Shown: one piece after another, positions 52,692-63,133 of the stretch
How positions within the stretch are numbered: the first letter of the stretch is position 1
Layout: every line of letters starts with the position of its first letter
Assembly (NCBI RefSeq): GCF_030012985.1
Contig: NZ_CP120233.1
Span: 1,302,001-1,366,000, forward strand
DNA: 64,000 bases
Source: Microbulbifer sp. VAAF005
GTDB taxonomy: Bacteria > Pseudomonadota > Gammaproteobacteria > Pseudomonadales > Cellvibrionaceae
Reading direction: 5' to 3'
The notes under the pieces: model-generated
The model's input: only the letters and a program-made list of their open reading frames with translations
Told to the model about the DNA's origin: nothing
Databases searched by the model: none
Program-made: the position numbers and the translations under genes

Positions 52692-52773
52692 TTGTGGAAT
52701 AATCCGCAGCCGTACAGGGCCGGGCACTGCTGTCCGGTCTAGCTAGAAGTCTCTCCAGCGCAAACGCCACCTC

Positions 52774-53247
52774 ATGTTCAAGATTGTTCTATACCAACCT
52801 GAAATAGCGCCAAATACCGGCAATATTATTCGACTTTGTGCCAATACCGGGGCAGAGCTGCACCTTATCGAGCCCTTAGGTTTCGATATGGATGACAAAC
52901 GCCTGCGTCGCGCCGGCCTCGACTACAGCGAGTACAGTCGTGTGGTGCGCCACAAGGACTGGCAGTCCTTTATCGATAGCGAGCAACCCGCCAGGGTGCT
53001 GGCGCTCTCCACCAAGGGGAGCAAAAGCCATACCGCGATCGAATTCCAGGCGGATGACGCCATTGTGTTTGGCCCGGAGACCCGGGGGCTACCCGCAGAG
53101 TTCCTGCAAGCAGTAGGGGCCGAAAACACGTTGCGTATCCCCATGCGTGCCGAGAGCCGCAGTATCAACCTGTCCAATGCCGCCGCCATTGTTATCTACG
53201 AGGCCTGGCGGCAATTGGATTTTAGTGGCGCCGTGTCCCAGCAGTAA
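52774..53247 (+). CDS. trmL: tRNA (cytidine/uridine-34-2'-O)-methyltransferase
   Basis: 157 residues of the SPOUT class. [20 protein letters not shown] near the start, [13 protein letters not shown], and the knot motif [20 protein letters not shown] are intact. It methylates the wobble base of tRNA-Leu. It follows gcvR by 82 bp and precedes fldB by 14 bp. Confidence 0.95.
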   Translation: MFKIVLYQPEIAPNTGNIIRLCANTGAELHLIEPLGFDMDDKRLRRAGLDYSEYSRVVRHKDWQSFIDSEQPARVLALSTKGSKSHTAIEFQADDAIVFGPETRGLPAEFLQAVGAENTLRIPMRAESRSINLSNAAAIVIYEAWRQLDFSGAVSQQ

Positions 53248-53261
53248 GAAGTTCACCTGTT

Positions 53262-53801
53262 ATGCAAAGTTCCCAAGCCCCAATCGGACTCTTTTACGGT
53301 TCCAGCACTTGCTATACCGAAATGGCTGCGGATAAGATCCGCCAGTGTATCGGTCCTCAATGGATTGATATCCACAATATCGCAGAGGCGGATATTGGCC
53401 TCGCCGAAGACTACGACTTCCTTTTGTTCGGCATTCCCACCTGGGACTACGGCGAACTGCAAGAGGACTGGGAAAATATCTGGGACGACTTGGCCGCGCT
53501 GGACCTGCACGAGAAAAAGGTCGCGCTGTTTGGTCTGGGCGATCAGGAAGGCTACCCCCAGTGGTTCCAGGACGCTTTGGGCTATTTGCATTCACAGCTC
53601 CTCGCCTGCGGTGCCCGTGCAGTGGGCTATTGGTCCGCAGAAGGTTACGAGTTTGAAGAGTCTAAGGGGCTAACCGCCGATGGCAGCCAGTTTGTCGGGC
53701 TGGCCCTGGATGAGGAGAACGAATTCGATCTGAGCGAGGAGCGTATCCAGCGCTGGTGCGCCCAGGTAATGCGCGAGTTTGGCTTGCAGGATGAGGGCTG
53801 A
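53262..53801 (+). CDS. fldB: Flavodoxin FldB-like
   Basis: 179 residues of a long-chain flavodoxin. FMN phosphate loop [16 protein letters not shown], then [20 protein letters not shown] and [20 protein letters not shown]. It carries electrons for enzymes such as ribonucleotide-reductase activases. It ends inside the possible early start of mnmC. Confidence 0.93.
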   Translation: MQSSQAPIGLFYGSSTCYTEMAADKIRQCIGPQWIDIHNIAEADIGLAEDYDFLLFGIPTWDYGELQEDWENIWDDLAALDLHEKKVALFGLGDQEGYPQWFQDALGYLHSQLLACGARAVGYWSAEGYEFEESKGLTADGSQFVGLALDEENEFDLSEERIQRWCAQVMREFGLQDEG

Positions 53802-53814
53802 CGGAAGTCTTATT

Positions 53815-55803
53815 GTGAGCGAACCGGACAAGAAGCACGCAGAAATTGAATGGCGTGAAGACGGCCAACCGCTGTCTCGCGCCTACGACGACATCTATTT
53901 TTCCAGCGCCTCCGGCCTGGAGGAAACCCGCTACGTTTTCCTCCAGCAAAATGCCCTGGCTGAACGCTGGCAACAGCTCGCTGAGAACGGCACCTTTACC
54001 ATTGCCGAGACAGGCTTCGGCACCGGCCTGAACTTTCTCGCCGCCGCAGAGCTTTGGCATAAAACGGCCCCGAAAAGTGCTCGCCTGCACTTTATCTCAG
54101 TAGAGAAGTTCCCGCTGCGCCCCAACGACCTGCGCCGGGCACTGGATCTCTGGCCACAACTGGCCCCGTTCGCCCAGCCTTTGATTGATAGCTACCCTCC
54201 CCTGCTGGCCGCCGGCATTCACCGGCTGCACTTTGGCCCAATCAGCCTGACCCTGATTATCGGGGAGGCAAGTAAGGCCCTGAACAGCTTGCGCCTGCAA
54301 AGGGACAGCGATCACCAGGTAGACGCTTGGTTCCTGGACGGTTTTGCCCCAGCCAAGAACCCGGATATGTGGGCACCGGAGTTGTTTAACAACATGGCCG
54401 CTCTGAGCAGTACCAGCGCCACTTTCGCCACCTTTACCTGTGCCGGGCTGGTTAAGCGCGGACTCCGCGATGCCGGTTTTTCCCTGCGCAAGGTTCCCGG
54501 CTTCGGGCGCAAAAGAGAGATGCTGTGTGGCACTCTGGAGAGCCCACAAGTGAGCGAAACCAGAGAAACTCCGTGGCACCTGCCTCACCAGGAAAGCAAG
54601 CCTCCTAAAACCGTCGCTATTGTCGGCGCGGGAATAGCCAGTGCCACTATTGCCCGGGCACTGGCAGAGCGCGGCATCGATGTTCAGGTATTTGAACAGG
54701 GTGAGGAACCCGGCTCTGGCGGCTCTGGGAATGACCAGGGAATTCTATACGCCAAGTTATCTCCCAAGCCCGGCCCCAACGGAGACTTCAATCTCCACGC
54801 TTTGATGTTTGCCCAGCGCTACTATCGCAGCCGCTGCTCTAAAGTGAGCCACTTCAGCGGTCTGCTTCAATTGGCGCAAACTGAGCGGGAACAGCAATTA
54901 CAGAGTCAGGTTGCCGCCACACTGGCGGAGAGCGATGGGCAGCTATTGGCTGAACCTGTCGATGCTCGAGCGGCCAGCTCCCTGGCCGGCGTCGACCTAC
55001 CCGTGGGTGGACTGCACTTTCCTCACGCCGGGTGGATTGAACCGCGCAAAGTCTGCGCCACTTTATTGCAGCATCCAAATATCACCCTGCACAGCAACAG
55101 CTTGGTAAAAGAATTAGAGCGAGAAGAGAGCGGTTGGTCAGTAAAAACAGACCGCAGTGACTTTCAATTTGATGCGGTAGTTCTGTGCGGTGCCAATGAC
55201 ATTCGCCAATTTGCCCCTGCGGCGGCCCTCCCCCTGAAGCCAATTCGCGGGCAGGTATCCAGAGCTATCGCCACTGAAAATTCTTCGCAGTTACAAATGG
55301 CTCTGTGCGGTGAGGGTTATATCACTCCTGCCTACCAAGGGCGTCAGAGCTTTGGGGCCACTTTTAAGCTTAAGGAGACCGCTACTGACCTCCGGGTTAG
55401 CGAGCACAGCGAGAATCTACAAACCCTGGCAGAGCTACTGCCGCAAATAGCAGATGAGTTCTCACAACAGTCTCTCTCTGGCCGAGCGGCTTTGCGCGCA
55501 GCGACCCCCGACTACCTACCCTTAGCCGGCCCCCTACCCATCTGGGACTCTATCAACGCTACCTTTGTCGCACTGCGCAAGAACCGCAAGCAGTACGTCC
55601 CCGAGCGGGCTGACTACCAGCAAGGTCTCTATGTAATGGGTGGCCTGGGTTCCCGTGGCTTTACCTACGCACCACTAACAGCCGAGGTACTGACTGCCTG
55701 GATGCTCAACGAGCCCCTTCCGGTCAGCGCAACCCTGGCCAAAGCACTGCACCCGGCTCGCTTTGCCATTCGCGATCTGGGGAGAAACCGGGATATCAAG
55801 TAG
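53815..55803 (+). CDS. mnmC: Bifunctional tRNA 5-methylaminomethyl-2-thiouridine enzyme
   Basis: 662 residues from GTG 53815 (GGAAG seven bases upstream); ATG 53791 inside fldB is possible. N-terminal methyltransferase (DDIYFSSASGLEETRYVFLQ, ESGFGTGLNFL-type motif as ETGFGTGLNFLAAAELW, and AWFLDGFAPAKNPDMW) and C-terminal FAD oxidase (VAIVGAGIASATIARALAER; closing GGLGSRGFTYAPLTAEVL). MnmC turns cmnm5U to nm5U and methylates it to mnm5U at tRNA wobble position 34. Its end overlaps the convergent DUF502 gene by 8 nt. Confidence 0.95.
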   Translation: MSEPDKKHAEIEWREDGQPLSRAYDDIYFSSASGLEETRYVFLQQNALAERWQQLAENGTFTIAETGFGTGLNFLAAAELWHKTAPKSARLHFISVEKFPLRPNDLRRALDLWPQLAPFAQPLIDSYPPLLAAGIHRLHFGPISLTLIIGEASKALNSLRLQRDSDHQVDAWFLDGFAPAKNPDMWAPELFNNMAALSSTSATFATFTCAGLVKRGLRDAGFSLRKVPGFGRKREMLCGTLESPQVSETRETPWHLPHQESKPPKTVAIVGAGIASATIARALAERGIDVQVFEQGEEPGSGGSGNDQGILYAKLSPKPGPNGDFNLHALMFAQRYYRSRCSKVSHFSGLLQLAQTEREQQLQSQVAATLAESDGQLLAEPVDARAASSLAGVDLPVGGLHFPHAGWIEPRKVCATLLQHPNITLHSNSLVKELEREESGWSVKTDRSDFQFDAVVLCGANDIRQFAPAAALPLKPIRGQVSRAIATENSSQLQMALCGEGYITPAYQGRQSFGATFKLKETATDLRVSEHSENLQTLAELLPQIADEFSQQSLSGRAALRAATPDYLPLAGPLPIWDSINATFVALRKNRKQYVPERADYQQGLYVMGGLGSRGFTYAPLTAEVLTAWMLNEPLPVSATLAKALHPARFAIRDLGRNRDIK

Positions 55804-56431
55804 AGGGGACTCCAGTCTCCTTCTTCTCTGAAGACAGCAAGTTGGCACTACCGGAACCACAGGAGACGATCGTCTTCATCGCCGCCTCAACACTCACGCC
55901 GGGCAGTATTTCTACGCACTCTGCCGGTACGTGAAACACAAATCCGGAAGTGGGTACCGGCGCTGTGGGCACATAGACAGTCATATCCCCATTGGGATGC
56001 TGAGAAGTAACAATTGCGGTGACTGTGAGTGGATTATTAATGCCGTGAATACGGACCTTGGCTACCGGCCCCGCCAGAACACCTTCACCACCGCCGCCAA
56101 TAAACTGGATCACCACATCTTTGATGGTGCTATAACCCGGTGCCAGGCGCCCCAACCAGTGATCCACATGGCGGTGCAACCAGCTGCCAATACTGGTTTT
56201 CACCAACAAACCAATCGCGAAACAACCACCAAGGATCAGGGCTATCACCACAAGCCTGGCAAGGGTATCCTTAAACTCTGTATGCGCCTCAAGCCACACC
56301 ACAGCGGGGGCTACAAGATCACTAACTTGACCGAACAGCCACTGAAACAGCAGGGCAAAGATAGCTATAGGCAGCACTACTGCAAGTCCACCCAGCAGCG
56401 TCAAAGTGATAAAAGTTTTAATTCTGGTCAT
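55796..56431 (-). CDS. DUF502 family membrane protein
   Basis: 211 residues: two membrane segments (about 7-33 and 60-80), then LVKTSIGSWLHRHVDHWLGR and PGYSTIKDVVIQF, GDMTVYVPTAPVPTSGFVFH and PGVSVEAAMKTIVSCG, the DUF502 pattern. Function unknown in bacteria. It is divergent from the glutaminyl cyclase gene, 9 bp apart. Confidence 0.92.
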   Translation of the reverse strand: MTRIKTFITLTLLGGLAVVLPIAIFALLFQWLFGQVSDLVAPAVVWLEAHTEFKDTLARLVVIALILGGCFAIGLLVKTSIGSWLHRHVDHWLGRLAPGYSTIKDVVIQFIGGGGEGVLAGPVAKVRIHGINNPLTVTAIVTSQHPNGDMTVYVPTAPVPTSGFVFHVPAECVEILPGVSVEAAMKTIVSCGSGSANLLSSEKKETGVPST

Positions 56432-56440
56432 AGGCTATTA

Positions 56441-57253
56441 ATGAACCGACTTCTCGTGAACAGCTGGATACTGTTATTGCTTTACGCCCTGTGGCCGCAA
56501 AGTGCAGCTGCAGAGACACAACTCCAGACAATCCCTTTTTCCATCCTGGAAGAGCGCCAGCGTGGAGGGGACCATTTCACCCAGGGGCTTTTCTACGATG
56601 GTCAACGCTGGTGGGAGAGCAGTGGTCGCTACCGCCGCTCCTGGCTCGCCGAGTATACCGACCCTGGAGCCAATCCCGTAAGACGCAAATGGCTGGCTAG
56701 GAACCGTTTCGCCGAAGGGCTCACAGTTCTCAACAATAAACTCTACCTGCTGACCTATAAGGCAGGAGAAGTCCATATTTACCACGCAGACAAGCTCCAA
56801 CATCTGAAGGTCATGCACTATCAAGGTGAAGGCTGGGGCCTCACCAGTAACGGCCAGCAGCTAATCATGAGTAATGGCAGTGGCGAACTGGTTTTCCGCG
56901 ATCCCGATACTTTTGAGGTGATCCGGCATCTCAAAGTTCAAGGCGGAGGTGAAAATTGGTCCAGGCTTAATGAATTAGAATTTGCCCAGGGCCTGATTTG
57001 GGCAAATATCTGGCAAGAGAAACGGATTATTGCCATAGATCCGGAAAGTGGCCAAGTGCGCGGCATTATCGATCTAAGTGACCTCAATCCCGCCGGCAAG
57101 AACCATCCAGATACTGTAGCCAATGGGATCGCCTGGGACAAAGCCAAAAATGGGCTCTGGGTAACTGGAAAGTACTGGAAACAGCTCTATTTGATTCGCC
57201 CTGCGGGACTGGGCTTTGAGAGCACCACTAGAGTTTCTAACGCTGATCTGTAA
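56441..57253 (+). CDS. Glutaminyl-peptide cyclotransferase, plant/bacterial type
   Basis: 270 residues: signal peptide (about 1-24) then a beta-propeller with HFTQGLFYDGQRWWESSGRY, NRFAEGLTVLNNKLYLLTYK, GEGWGLTSNGQQLIMSNGSG and LNELEFAQGLIWANIWQEKR. These match bacterial glutaminyl cyclases, which close N-terminal Gln of exported proteins to pyroglutamate. The frame runs back to 55931, but that part is the DUF502 gene's shadow. It ends 17 nt inside the convergent lipoprotein gene. Confidence 0.88.
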   Translation: MNRLLVNSWILLLLYALWPQSAAAETQLQTIPFSILEERQRGGDHFTQGLFYDGQRWWESSGRYRRSWLAEYTDPGANPVRRKWLARNRFAEGLTVLNNKLYLLTYKAGEVHIYHADKLQHLKVMHYQGEGWGLTSNGQQLIMSNGSGELVFRDPDTFEVIRHLKVQGGGENWSRLNELEFAQGLIWANIWQEKRIIAIDPESGQVRGIIDLSDLNPAGKNHPDTVANGIAWDKAKNGLWVTGKYWKQLYLIRPAGLGFESTTRVSNADL

Positions 57254-57665
57254 CGGTCAGCACACCCCCATCCCTGATATAGTCCATCGCAGACAACTGC
57301 AGCTGCAAGCGATAGCCATGCCCCCTGCTCTGTAGGCTGACGCCCTCCAAACTCGCCTCGCCGTCATACAGCGTAGTGAATTTCCCTTCTTCATTTTCCC
57401 ACTGAACATTTTCAACTTTTTGCATACCGGGCAATTCAAGAGTGACCACCGTAAACTCTTCCGGTAAAGGCTGCAGCTCAACCTGGGCAACACCCGATGC
57501 AGTCGCCAGGGAAAATGCCAATTGGTTTTCCGGTGCTGACTGCCACCCCAGGTGGGTGTCAGCAACAACAGATTGAACCAAATTATGAGGGGAAGTGGAG
57601 GTGCACCCCAGAAGTCCGGCAGGAACCGTCAACGACAACACAGTTGACAAAATCAATGTGCGCAT
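57237..57665 (-). CDS. Small lipoprotein of unknown function
   Basis: 142 residues. The signal ends AGLLGC (Cys21), a lipobox. The mature domain is beta-rich (EFTVVTLELPGMQKVENVQW, then GYRLQLQLSAMDYIRDGG). No family recognised. It overlaps the end of the glutaminyl cyclase gene and is divergent from recQ. Confidence 0.7.
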   Translation of the reverse strand: MRTLILSTVLSLTVPAGLLGCTSTSPHNLVQSVVADTHLGWQSAPENQLAFSLATASGVAQVELQPLPEEFTVVTLELPGMQKVENVQWENEEGKFTTLYDGEASLEGVSLQSRGHGYRLQLQLSAMDYIRDGGVLTVTDQR

Positions 57666-57818
57666 AGCCCTATCCTTAGCTTGCCGCTGTGATGGCGTAG
57701 GATTATAACCCGCGAATTATGTCACAGGCGTAAAGCCGTCAATTTCATTCAATTTCAGCGGCATACTCATCAATAAACATACCGCGCACGGTCGAGCCAC
57801 AAGGTATACTCCCCGCCC

Positions 57819-59624
57819 ATGAATTCCCCACAGCATATTCTCGAACACGTTTTTGGCTATACCGATTTCCGCGATCCTCAAAAAGCGGTTATCGACACAC
57901 TGGTAGCCGGCAATGATGCCCTGGTATTAATGCCCACCGGCGGTGGTAAATCCCTGTGCTACCAGATTCCCGCCCTGGCGCGCCCCGGGTGTGGAGTTGT
58001 TATCTCTCCCCTGATTGCCCTGATGCAGGACCAGGTAGAAGCTCTTCAGGAAGCCGGCATCCGCGCCGCTTACTTGAATTCATCAGTGGCCTACGACGAA
58101 ATCCAGGCAATCGAAAGCCAGCTATTACACGGTGAGCTGGATCTCCTCTATCTAGCCCCGGAGCGGTTGCTACAGCCACGAACCCTGTCATTACTGCAAC
58201 GGGTTGAACTGTCGCTGTTTGCCATTGATGAAGCCCACTGTGTTTCCCAGTGGGGGCACGACTTTCGCGCCGACTATCTGCAACTCAACTGCCTGCACGA
58301 GCAATTCCCCCGGGTGCCCCGTATTGCCCTGACAGCGACAGCAGACAAGCGCACCCGTGCAGAAATTGCTCACCGCTTGGACTTGGAAGAGGCCCGCCAC
58401 TTTGTCAGCAGCTTCGACCGCCCCAATATCCAGTACCGCATTGAGCCCAAGGACAACCAGCGCCGCCAGCTGCTGCAATTCTTACAGAACGGACATCAGG
58501 GCAACGCTGGGGTTATTTACTGCCTGTCCCGAGCCAAAGTGGAGAACACTGCGGAGTGGTTGAGCCAGCAGGGCTTCACTGCCCTACCCTATCACGCCGG
58601 GCTACCCGCCGAGACCCGCGCCGAGCACCAGCGCCGCTTCCTTCGTGAAGAGGGCGTCATTGTTGTCGCCACCATTGCATTTGGTATGGGGATCGATAAA
58701 CCGGATGTGCGTTTCGTTGTTCACATGGACCTGCCCAAGAGTATCGAAGCCTACTACCAGGAAACTGGCCGTGCAGGCCGCGATGGTGGGGCCTCAGTTG
58801 CTTTACTCCTCTACGGTCTCGAGGATGTGGTAAAGATCGGCCAGATGGTGGAGTCCTCAGAGGGCAGCGAAGAGCACAAGCGGCAGGAACGCAGCCGCTT
58901 GAATGCCATGCTCGGGCTGTGTGAAATCACCAGCTGCCGCCGCCAGGCCCTGCTGGACTATTTTGCGGAACCACTGGACAACCCCTGCGGCAACTGTGAT
59001 ACCTGCCTGGAGCCACCGGCCACCTGGGATGCCAGTGAGGCAGCGGTAAAACTACTCTCCTGTGTCTATCGCACCGGACAGCGCTTTGGCGCCAGCCACG
59101 TGATCGATGTACTGCGCGGCTCCGAGAACGAGAAAGTCCGCAAATTCGAGCACGACCAGCTCTCCACTCATGGCATCGGCAAAGACCTGAGCGCGGCCGA
59201 ATGGCGGGCAGTCGTGCGGCAGCTGATTGTTCGCGGCTATCTGGAGGTCGAGGGAGAATTCCAGGGGCTGAGGCTCACTGAAATTTGTCGCCCGCTGCTG
59301 CGACGGGAAGAGACTCTCAACCTGCGCAAGCTTCCCCCGAAAGCAGCGCGCTCGCAGAGCCGTGACAGTCGCAGCCTGGATGATCTCAGCCCAGAAAACC
59401 AAGTGCTTTGGGAAGCCCTGCGCAACTGTCGCAAACAGTTGGCAGAAGAGCGCGGCGTGCCGCCTTATGTCGTCTTCCACGATGCGACCCTGCGCGGCAT
59501 GGTACAAGCCCATCCACAAACACGCAGCGAGCTATTAGCGGTCTCCGGCGTTGGAGACAGTAAGCTCGAACGCTTCGGCGATGCATTTTTGGCGGTTCTC
59601 AGGGATTTTCCCAGACACGAATAA
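57819..59624 (+). CDS. recQ: ATP-dependent DNA helicase RecQ
   Basis: 601 residues, the usual size. Helicase motifs: [16 protein letters not shown] (Walker A), [16 protein letters not shown] (DEAH) and [12 protein letters not shown] (motif VI). Zinc cluster [15 protein letters not shown]...CGNCDTC, RQC winged helix, and a C-terminal HRDC domain ([20 protein letters not shown]). It unwinds DNA in recombination repair. Upstream of mmsA on the same strand, 98 bp. Confidence 0.97.
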   Translation: MNSPQHILEHVFGYTDFRDPQKAVIDTLVAGNDALVLMPTGGGKSLCYQIPALARPGCGVVISPLIALMQDQVEALQEAGIRAAYLNSSVAYDEIQAIESQLLHGELDLLYLAPERLLQPRTLSLLQRVELSLFAIDEAHCVSQWGHDFRADYLQLNCLHEQFPRVPRIALTATADKRTRAEIAHRLDLEEARHFVSSFDRPNIQYRIEPKDNQRRQLLQFLQNGHQGNAGVIYCLSRAKVENTAEWLSQQGFTALPYHAGLPAETRAEHQRRFLREEGVIVVATIAFGMGIDKPDVRFVVHMDLPKSIEAYYQETGRAGRDGGASVALLLYGLEDVVKIGQMVESSEGSEEHKRQERSRLNAMLGLCEITSCRRQALLDYFAEPLDNPCGNCDTCLEPPATWDASEAAVKLLSCVYRTGQRFGASHVIDVLRGSENEKVRKFEHDQLSTHGIGKDLSAAEWRAVVRQLIVRGYLEVEGEFQGLRLTEICRPLLRREETLNLRKLPPKAARSQSRDSRSLDDLSPENQVLWEALRNCRKQLAEERGVPPYVVFHDATLRGMVQAHPQTRSELLAVSGVGDSKLERFGDAFLAVLRDFPRHE

Positions 59625-59722
59625 CTCCGAACAGTCGGGAGCTTTTCCCCAAAACACAGAGCTGTGTTACAAAGGGGCAAAGCAGTAGAACAATAATTGA
59701 TAAACCCGACTGAGAGAGAACT

Positions 59723-61234
59723 ATGAAAGTAATCGGCCACCTGATTAATGGCAACATGGTTAATGACACCGGTGCCGCAGGTAACTCCGAACTCCAAGAG
59801 GTCACCAACCCCTCCACCAACGAAGTGATCGCCCAGGTTTCGCTAGCCTCTAAAGCGACTGTTGAAGAGGCCATTAGCGCAGCTGAAGCAGCCTTCCCCG
59901 CTTGGCGAAACCTTCCGACGACCAAGCGAGTACGAATTATGTACCGCCTGCGAGACCTGCTGCAGGAGAACGCCGCAAAGATCTGTGAACTGATTACCCT
60001 GGAGCACGGCAAGGTCCTCGACGATGCGATGGGGGAATTACAGCGGGGCATCGAGAATATCGAGTACGTTTGCTCTACTCCGGAAATGCTAAAGGGCGAG
60101 CACAGTAAAAATGTCGGGCCGGCAATAGACTCCTGGAGCGAATTCCAACCGCTGGGTGTTTGTGCCGGCATAACCCCCTTTAACTTCCCCGCTATGGTCC
60201 CCCTGTGGATGTGGCCCATGGCAATTGCCTGCGGCAATACCTTTGTACTAAAACCCTCCGAACGCACCCCCTCCTCCGCACTGTTTATCGCGGAGCTGGG
60301 TATAGAAGCCGGCATCCCTACAGGGGTACTGAATGTGGTTAACGGCGGTAAAGAGGCTGTCGATACACTCCTCACTGATAAACGTATCCAAGCGGTGAGC
60401 TTTGTGGGATCGACTCCGATCGCAGAGTATGTCTACACCACAGGCACTGCTCATGGAAAAAGAGTGCAGGCGTTTGGCGGTGCCAAGAACCATGCGATCA
60501 TCATGCCCGATGCCGACCTGGACAACGCTGCCGCTGCTCTAATGGGCGCAGCCTATGGTTCCTGTGGTGAACGCTGTATGGCCATCTCTGTCGCTGTAGC
60601 GGTAGGTAATGAAACCGCCGACGCCCTTGTTGAGAAGCTCAAAGTACAAATTGCTGATCTGAAAATCGGCGATGGTATGGACAGCCAAAGCGATATGGGG
60701 CCATTGGTAACCCGGCAACACTTACAAAAAGTGGAGAGTTATATTGCCGCTGGTATCGAAGAGGGTGCCGAGTTGGCTGTAGATGGGCGCAACCAAACCG
60801 TTTCCGGTTTTGAAAATGGTAATTACCTGGGCGCCTGTCTGTTCGATCGAGTCACTCCGGAAATGTCGATTCATAGTGGGGAGATATTTGGCCCGGTACT
60901 CTGTGTGATGCGTGTCGAAACCATGCAGGAGGCCATGGATATTATCGATGCTCATGAATACGGTAACGGCACCTGTCTATTTACTCGCGACGGTGAGGCC
61001 GCACGCTATTTCAGCGACAATATTAAAGTTGGAATGGTCGGTATCAACGTACCTCTGCCGGTACCGGTAGCACATCACAGTTTCGGTGGCTGGAAGCGTT
61101 CACTGTTTGGCGACCTCCACGCCTACGGCCCCGATTCAGTGCGTTTTTACACTAAGCGCAAAACCATTACCCAGCGCTGGCCTGCCAGTGGCGTAAGGGA
61201 AGGCATTCAGTTTAGTTTTCCTTCAAATCAGTAA
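59723..61234 (+). CDS. mmsA: CoA-acylating methylmalonate-semialdehyde dehydrogenase
   Basis: 503 residues of the ALDH family, MmsA type. NAD-site residues are in FVLKPSERTPSSA, the catalytic Cys285 is in GERCMAIS, and FGPVLCVMRVE and INVPLPVPVAHHSFGGWKRS are MmsA marks. It converts methylmalonate semialdehyde to propionyl-CoA (valine breakdown) and malonate semialdehyde to acetyl-CoA. No other valine genes adjoin it. A clean terminator follows. Confidence 0.95.
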   Translation: MKVIGHLINGNMVNDTGAAGNSELQEVTNPSTNEVIAQVSLASKATVEEAISAAEAAFPAWRNLPTTKRVRIMYRLRDLLQENAAKICELITLEHGKVLDDAMGELQRGIENIEYVCSTPEMLKGEHSKNVGPAIDSWSEFQPLGVCAGITPFNFPAMVPLWMWPMAIACGNTFVLKPSERTPSSALFIAELGIEAGIPTGVLNVVNGGKEAVDTLLTDKRIQAVSFVGSTPIAEYVYTTGTAHGKRVQAFGGAKNHAIIMPDADLDNAAAALMGAAYGSCGERCMAISVAVAVGNETADALVEKLKVQIADLKIGDGMDSQSDMGPLVTRQHLQKVESYIAAGIEEGAELAVDGRNQTVSGFENGNYLGACLFDRVTPEMSIHSGEIFGPVLCVMRVETMQEAMDIIDAHEYGNGTCLFTRDGEAARYFSDNIKVGMVGINVPLPVPVAHHSFGGWKRSLFGDLHAYGPDSVRFYTKRKTITQRWPASGVREGIQFSFPSNQ

Positions 61235-61261
61235 TCACCGAAGTAAGTCATTATAAGAAGT

Positions 61262-61285
61262 GCCCGTAACTTGACGGGCCTTTTT
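61262..61285 (+). terminator. Rho-independent terminator of mmsA
   Basis: GCCCGT/ACGGGC stem (6 bp), 6-nt loop, then CTTTTT, 28 bp after the mmsA stop. Confidence 0.85.
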
Positions 61286-61507
61286 ATCATTAAATTGCAG
61301 CCGCTAACTGCCACAGACCACTGGAGCTAGCCCCTAAACACTCCCCAAGGAGCCCTTACCCTCTCCCACTCCAAATATCACTTCCGTGCTTAAAACGTCT
61401 TAAACAGCTCACAAGAAATCAAATAAGTTAGTTTTTTAAGATCAGTTAGATTTACTTTGTGCAAACAGAGTGAGATCATTTATCCAGCAATGCCTGGAAT
61501 AATTATT

Positions 61508-61750
61508 ATGAAAACCACTAGTCTGACTATCACTCTTATTGCCGCACTCACAGCTGCCATCCCGGCAGCAGCACAGCAAGATGCATCTTTTAAGAAATGT
61601 AAAAAATGGCAACAAAAAATTGAGCACTTTCGGGAAGAAAGAAAAGATGGTGGATCAGGGGAGCAAATGGAAAAGTGGAAAGACAAAATCCGTAAGCTAA
61701 GAGAGAAATTCAAAGATTACAACTGCGATCAATATAAACGTCACTTGTAA
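61508..61750 (+). CDS. Small secreted charged protein
   Basis: 80 residues from ATG 61508: signal peptide (about 1-22, ending AAIPAAAQ) and a mature part of about 58 residues, Lys/Glu-rich and helical, with two Cys (KKCKKWQQ and YNCDQY) that could pair. No family recognised. The frame is open to 61457 but the signal peptide sets the start. Confidence 0.65.
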   Translation: MKTTSLTITLIAALTAAIPAAAQQDASFKKCKKWQQKIEHFREERKDGGSGEQMEKWKDKIRKLREKFKDYNCDQYKRHL

Positions 61751-61822
61751 TCAACAATTCAGCTCCACCCCAAAAAAGTATTTAGTAGACTCCATTGCGA
61801 TCACTCCAGTATTAAATAAAAA

Positions 61823-61843
61823 GGGCGCCGAAGCGCCCTTTTT
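61823..61843. terminator. Bidirectional terminator
   Basis: GGGCGC/GCGCCC around a CGAA tetraloop, with A5 before and T5 after, between two convergent genes; it should end both. Confidence 0.9.
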
Positions 61844-61857
61844 GGCTGCGCGCCTGA

Positions 61858-62703
61858 TTACCAATGGAAATCAAACTTGTAGCCTACACCAATATTGAAT
61901 GACCAGGGGTCAAAGAGATAATCACCACCAAATCTGTGACGATAGAACTCATTATCATCATTGGTATCGAACCAGAAGGCATCCACCTCAATATCGGTAT
62001 CTACATCATAGTAAATAGCGGCAAGGTTAATCAGCCAGCTACTATCATGACCGAAATTAAAGTCGACACCAATTTGCCAAGTGTATCCCCAGTTGTCACC
62101 CAGATTTACACGACCATCCCAAGGACGGAATACTTCATTATCATCATCGTAATCCCACCAACCCCAATGTCTCAGACGCTCATCGGTAAAGTCGGTATAG
62201 TTGATACCTACTCCCATATAAGGCTGAACCATGCAGCTGGGGTCTAACGGATAATAATTCAGATAGGCGGCCGTGATCTGAGGCTTCCACCTAGCGAAAT
62301 CGCGGCGGCGATGGAACTCGTCAAAGTCCGGGTTAAAGCGACGTAGCCAGGGCCTATTATCTCCTCCTGTATGGCGGTCACCCTCGGTGTAACTCAGGGA
62401 TACACTCATATGGTCGGTAGCCCGCCACTCTACATTGATAAACCAGCCCCACTCATCACTGGGATCAACGTTGGAGCGGAATGCACCCCAATCGTCAATA
62501 AAATCATCTGGCCCTTCGAGCCATCTGTCAGCAAATGTGACATTGTCCGAATTGGGCGAGATATAGGCCCCACCAATTCGAACCTTAAACTCCTGGGTCT
62601 TTGGTGGGGGAGGGGCATAGCCAGCCGGTCCTGCCGAAGCGACACTAGAGATTGCTAAGGCGAGGGGCGTCATAACGGGGATCAGAATACGCGTCATCTT
62701 CAT
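61858..62703 (-). CDS. OmpW family outer-membrane protein
   Basis: 281 residues: signal peptide (about 1-24, ISSVASA), then an 8-stranded barrel. FKVRIGGAYISPNSDNV at the start, ITAAYLNYYPLDPSCMVQPY, YMGVGINYTDF and the closing WSFNIGVGYKFDFHW are the OmpW pattern, with the two or three His/Trp/Asp-rich loops longer than in E. coli. ATG 62703 has GGAG nine bases upstream; ATG 62718 is an alternative. OmpW barrels pass small hydrophobic molecules. Confidence 0.85.
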   Translation of the reverse strand: MKMTRILIPVMTPLALAISSVASAGPAGYAPPPPKTQEFKVRIGGAYISPNSDNVTFADRWLEGPDDFIDDWGAFRSNVDPSDEWGWFINVEWRATDHMSVSLSYTEGDRHTGGDNRPWLRRFNPDFDEFHRRRDFARWKPQITAAYLNYYPLDPSCMVQPYMGVGINYTDFTDERLRHWGWWDYDDDNEVFRPWDGRVNLGDNWGYTWQIGVDFNFGHDSSWLINLAAIYYDVDTDIEVDAFWFDTNDDNEFYRHRFGGDYLFDPWSFNIGVGYKFDFHW

Positions 62704-62718
62704 TTGTGGTAACTCCAT

Positions 62719-63133
62719 TGATATTCAGCAGATCAAACAGCAATCAGCCCAATCAATGGTCAGTCTAGTCGCACGAAGTAACAGGTGTAGAAAAAACAAA
62801 CAAATGTTGGCGTGTAAAAAAATATTTATTGTTTTCTGGCACTTAAACCGTTTTTTGGCGTTTAGTTTTCCCGAACAAAGTATGATTTTTAAAATGGATA
62901 GGCGCCTCTTGGAATTCTAGCGGCCACCAGAGCAAGAGCGGTATGAAGAGATCTAAATTTATAAACAAAAAATAGACGCCAATTCACTACTGATTCTTAT
63001 CAACCAGTAAGAATTTATGAGGGCTTTCGTGACGCAAAAAGAAACTGAAAATCTTTGGATGGCTATTTACATGAAAAACGCGACAGGCCCCAGAACTGGA
63101 ACCTGTCTGAATTGTTTTAAATAAAGCTCTAAA
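62719..63133. other. Intergenic region
   Basis: 415 bp upstream of the OmpW gene and past the BolA stop, containing the OmpW promoter. AT-rich; no gene or RNA recognised. Confidence 0.4.

Noticed and set aside
55931..56440. N-terminal extension of the glutaminyl cyclase frame
   Set aside because: It is the reverse-strand shadow of the DUF502 gene; the signal peptide marks ATG 56441 as start.
59599..60375. A 258-codon minus-strand frame
   Set aside because: It lies fully inside mmsA and the recQ end on the other strand and has no protein motif; a shadow of mmsA.
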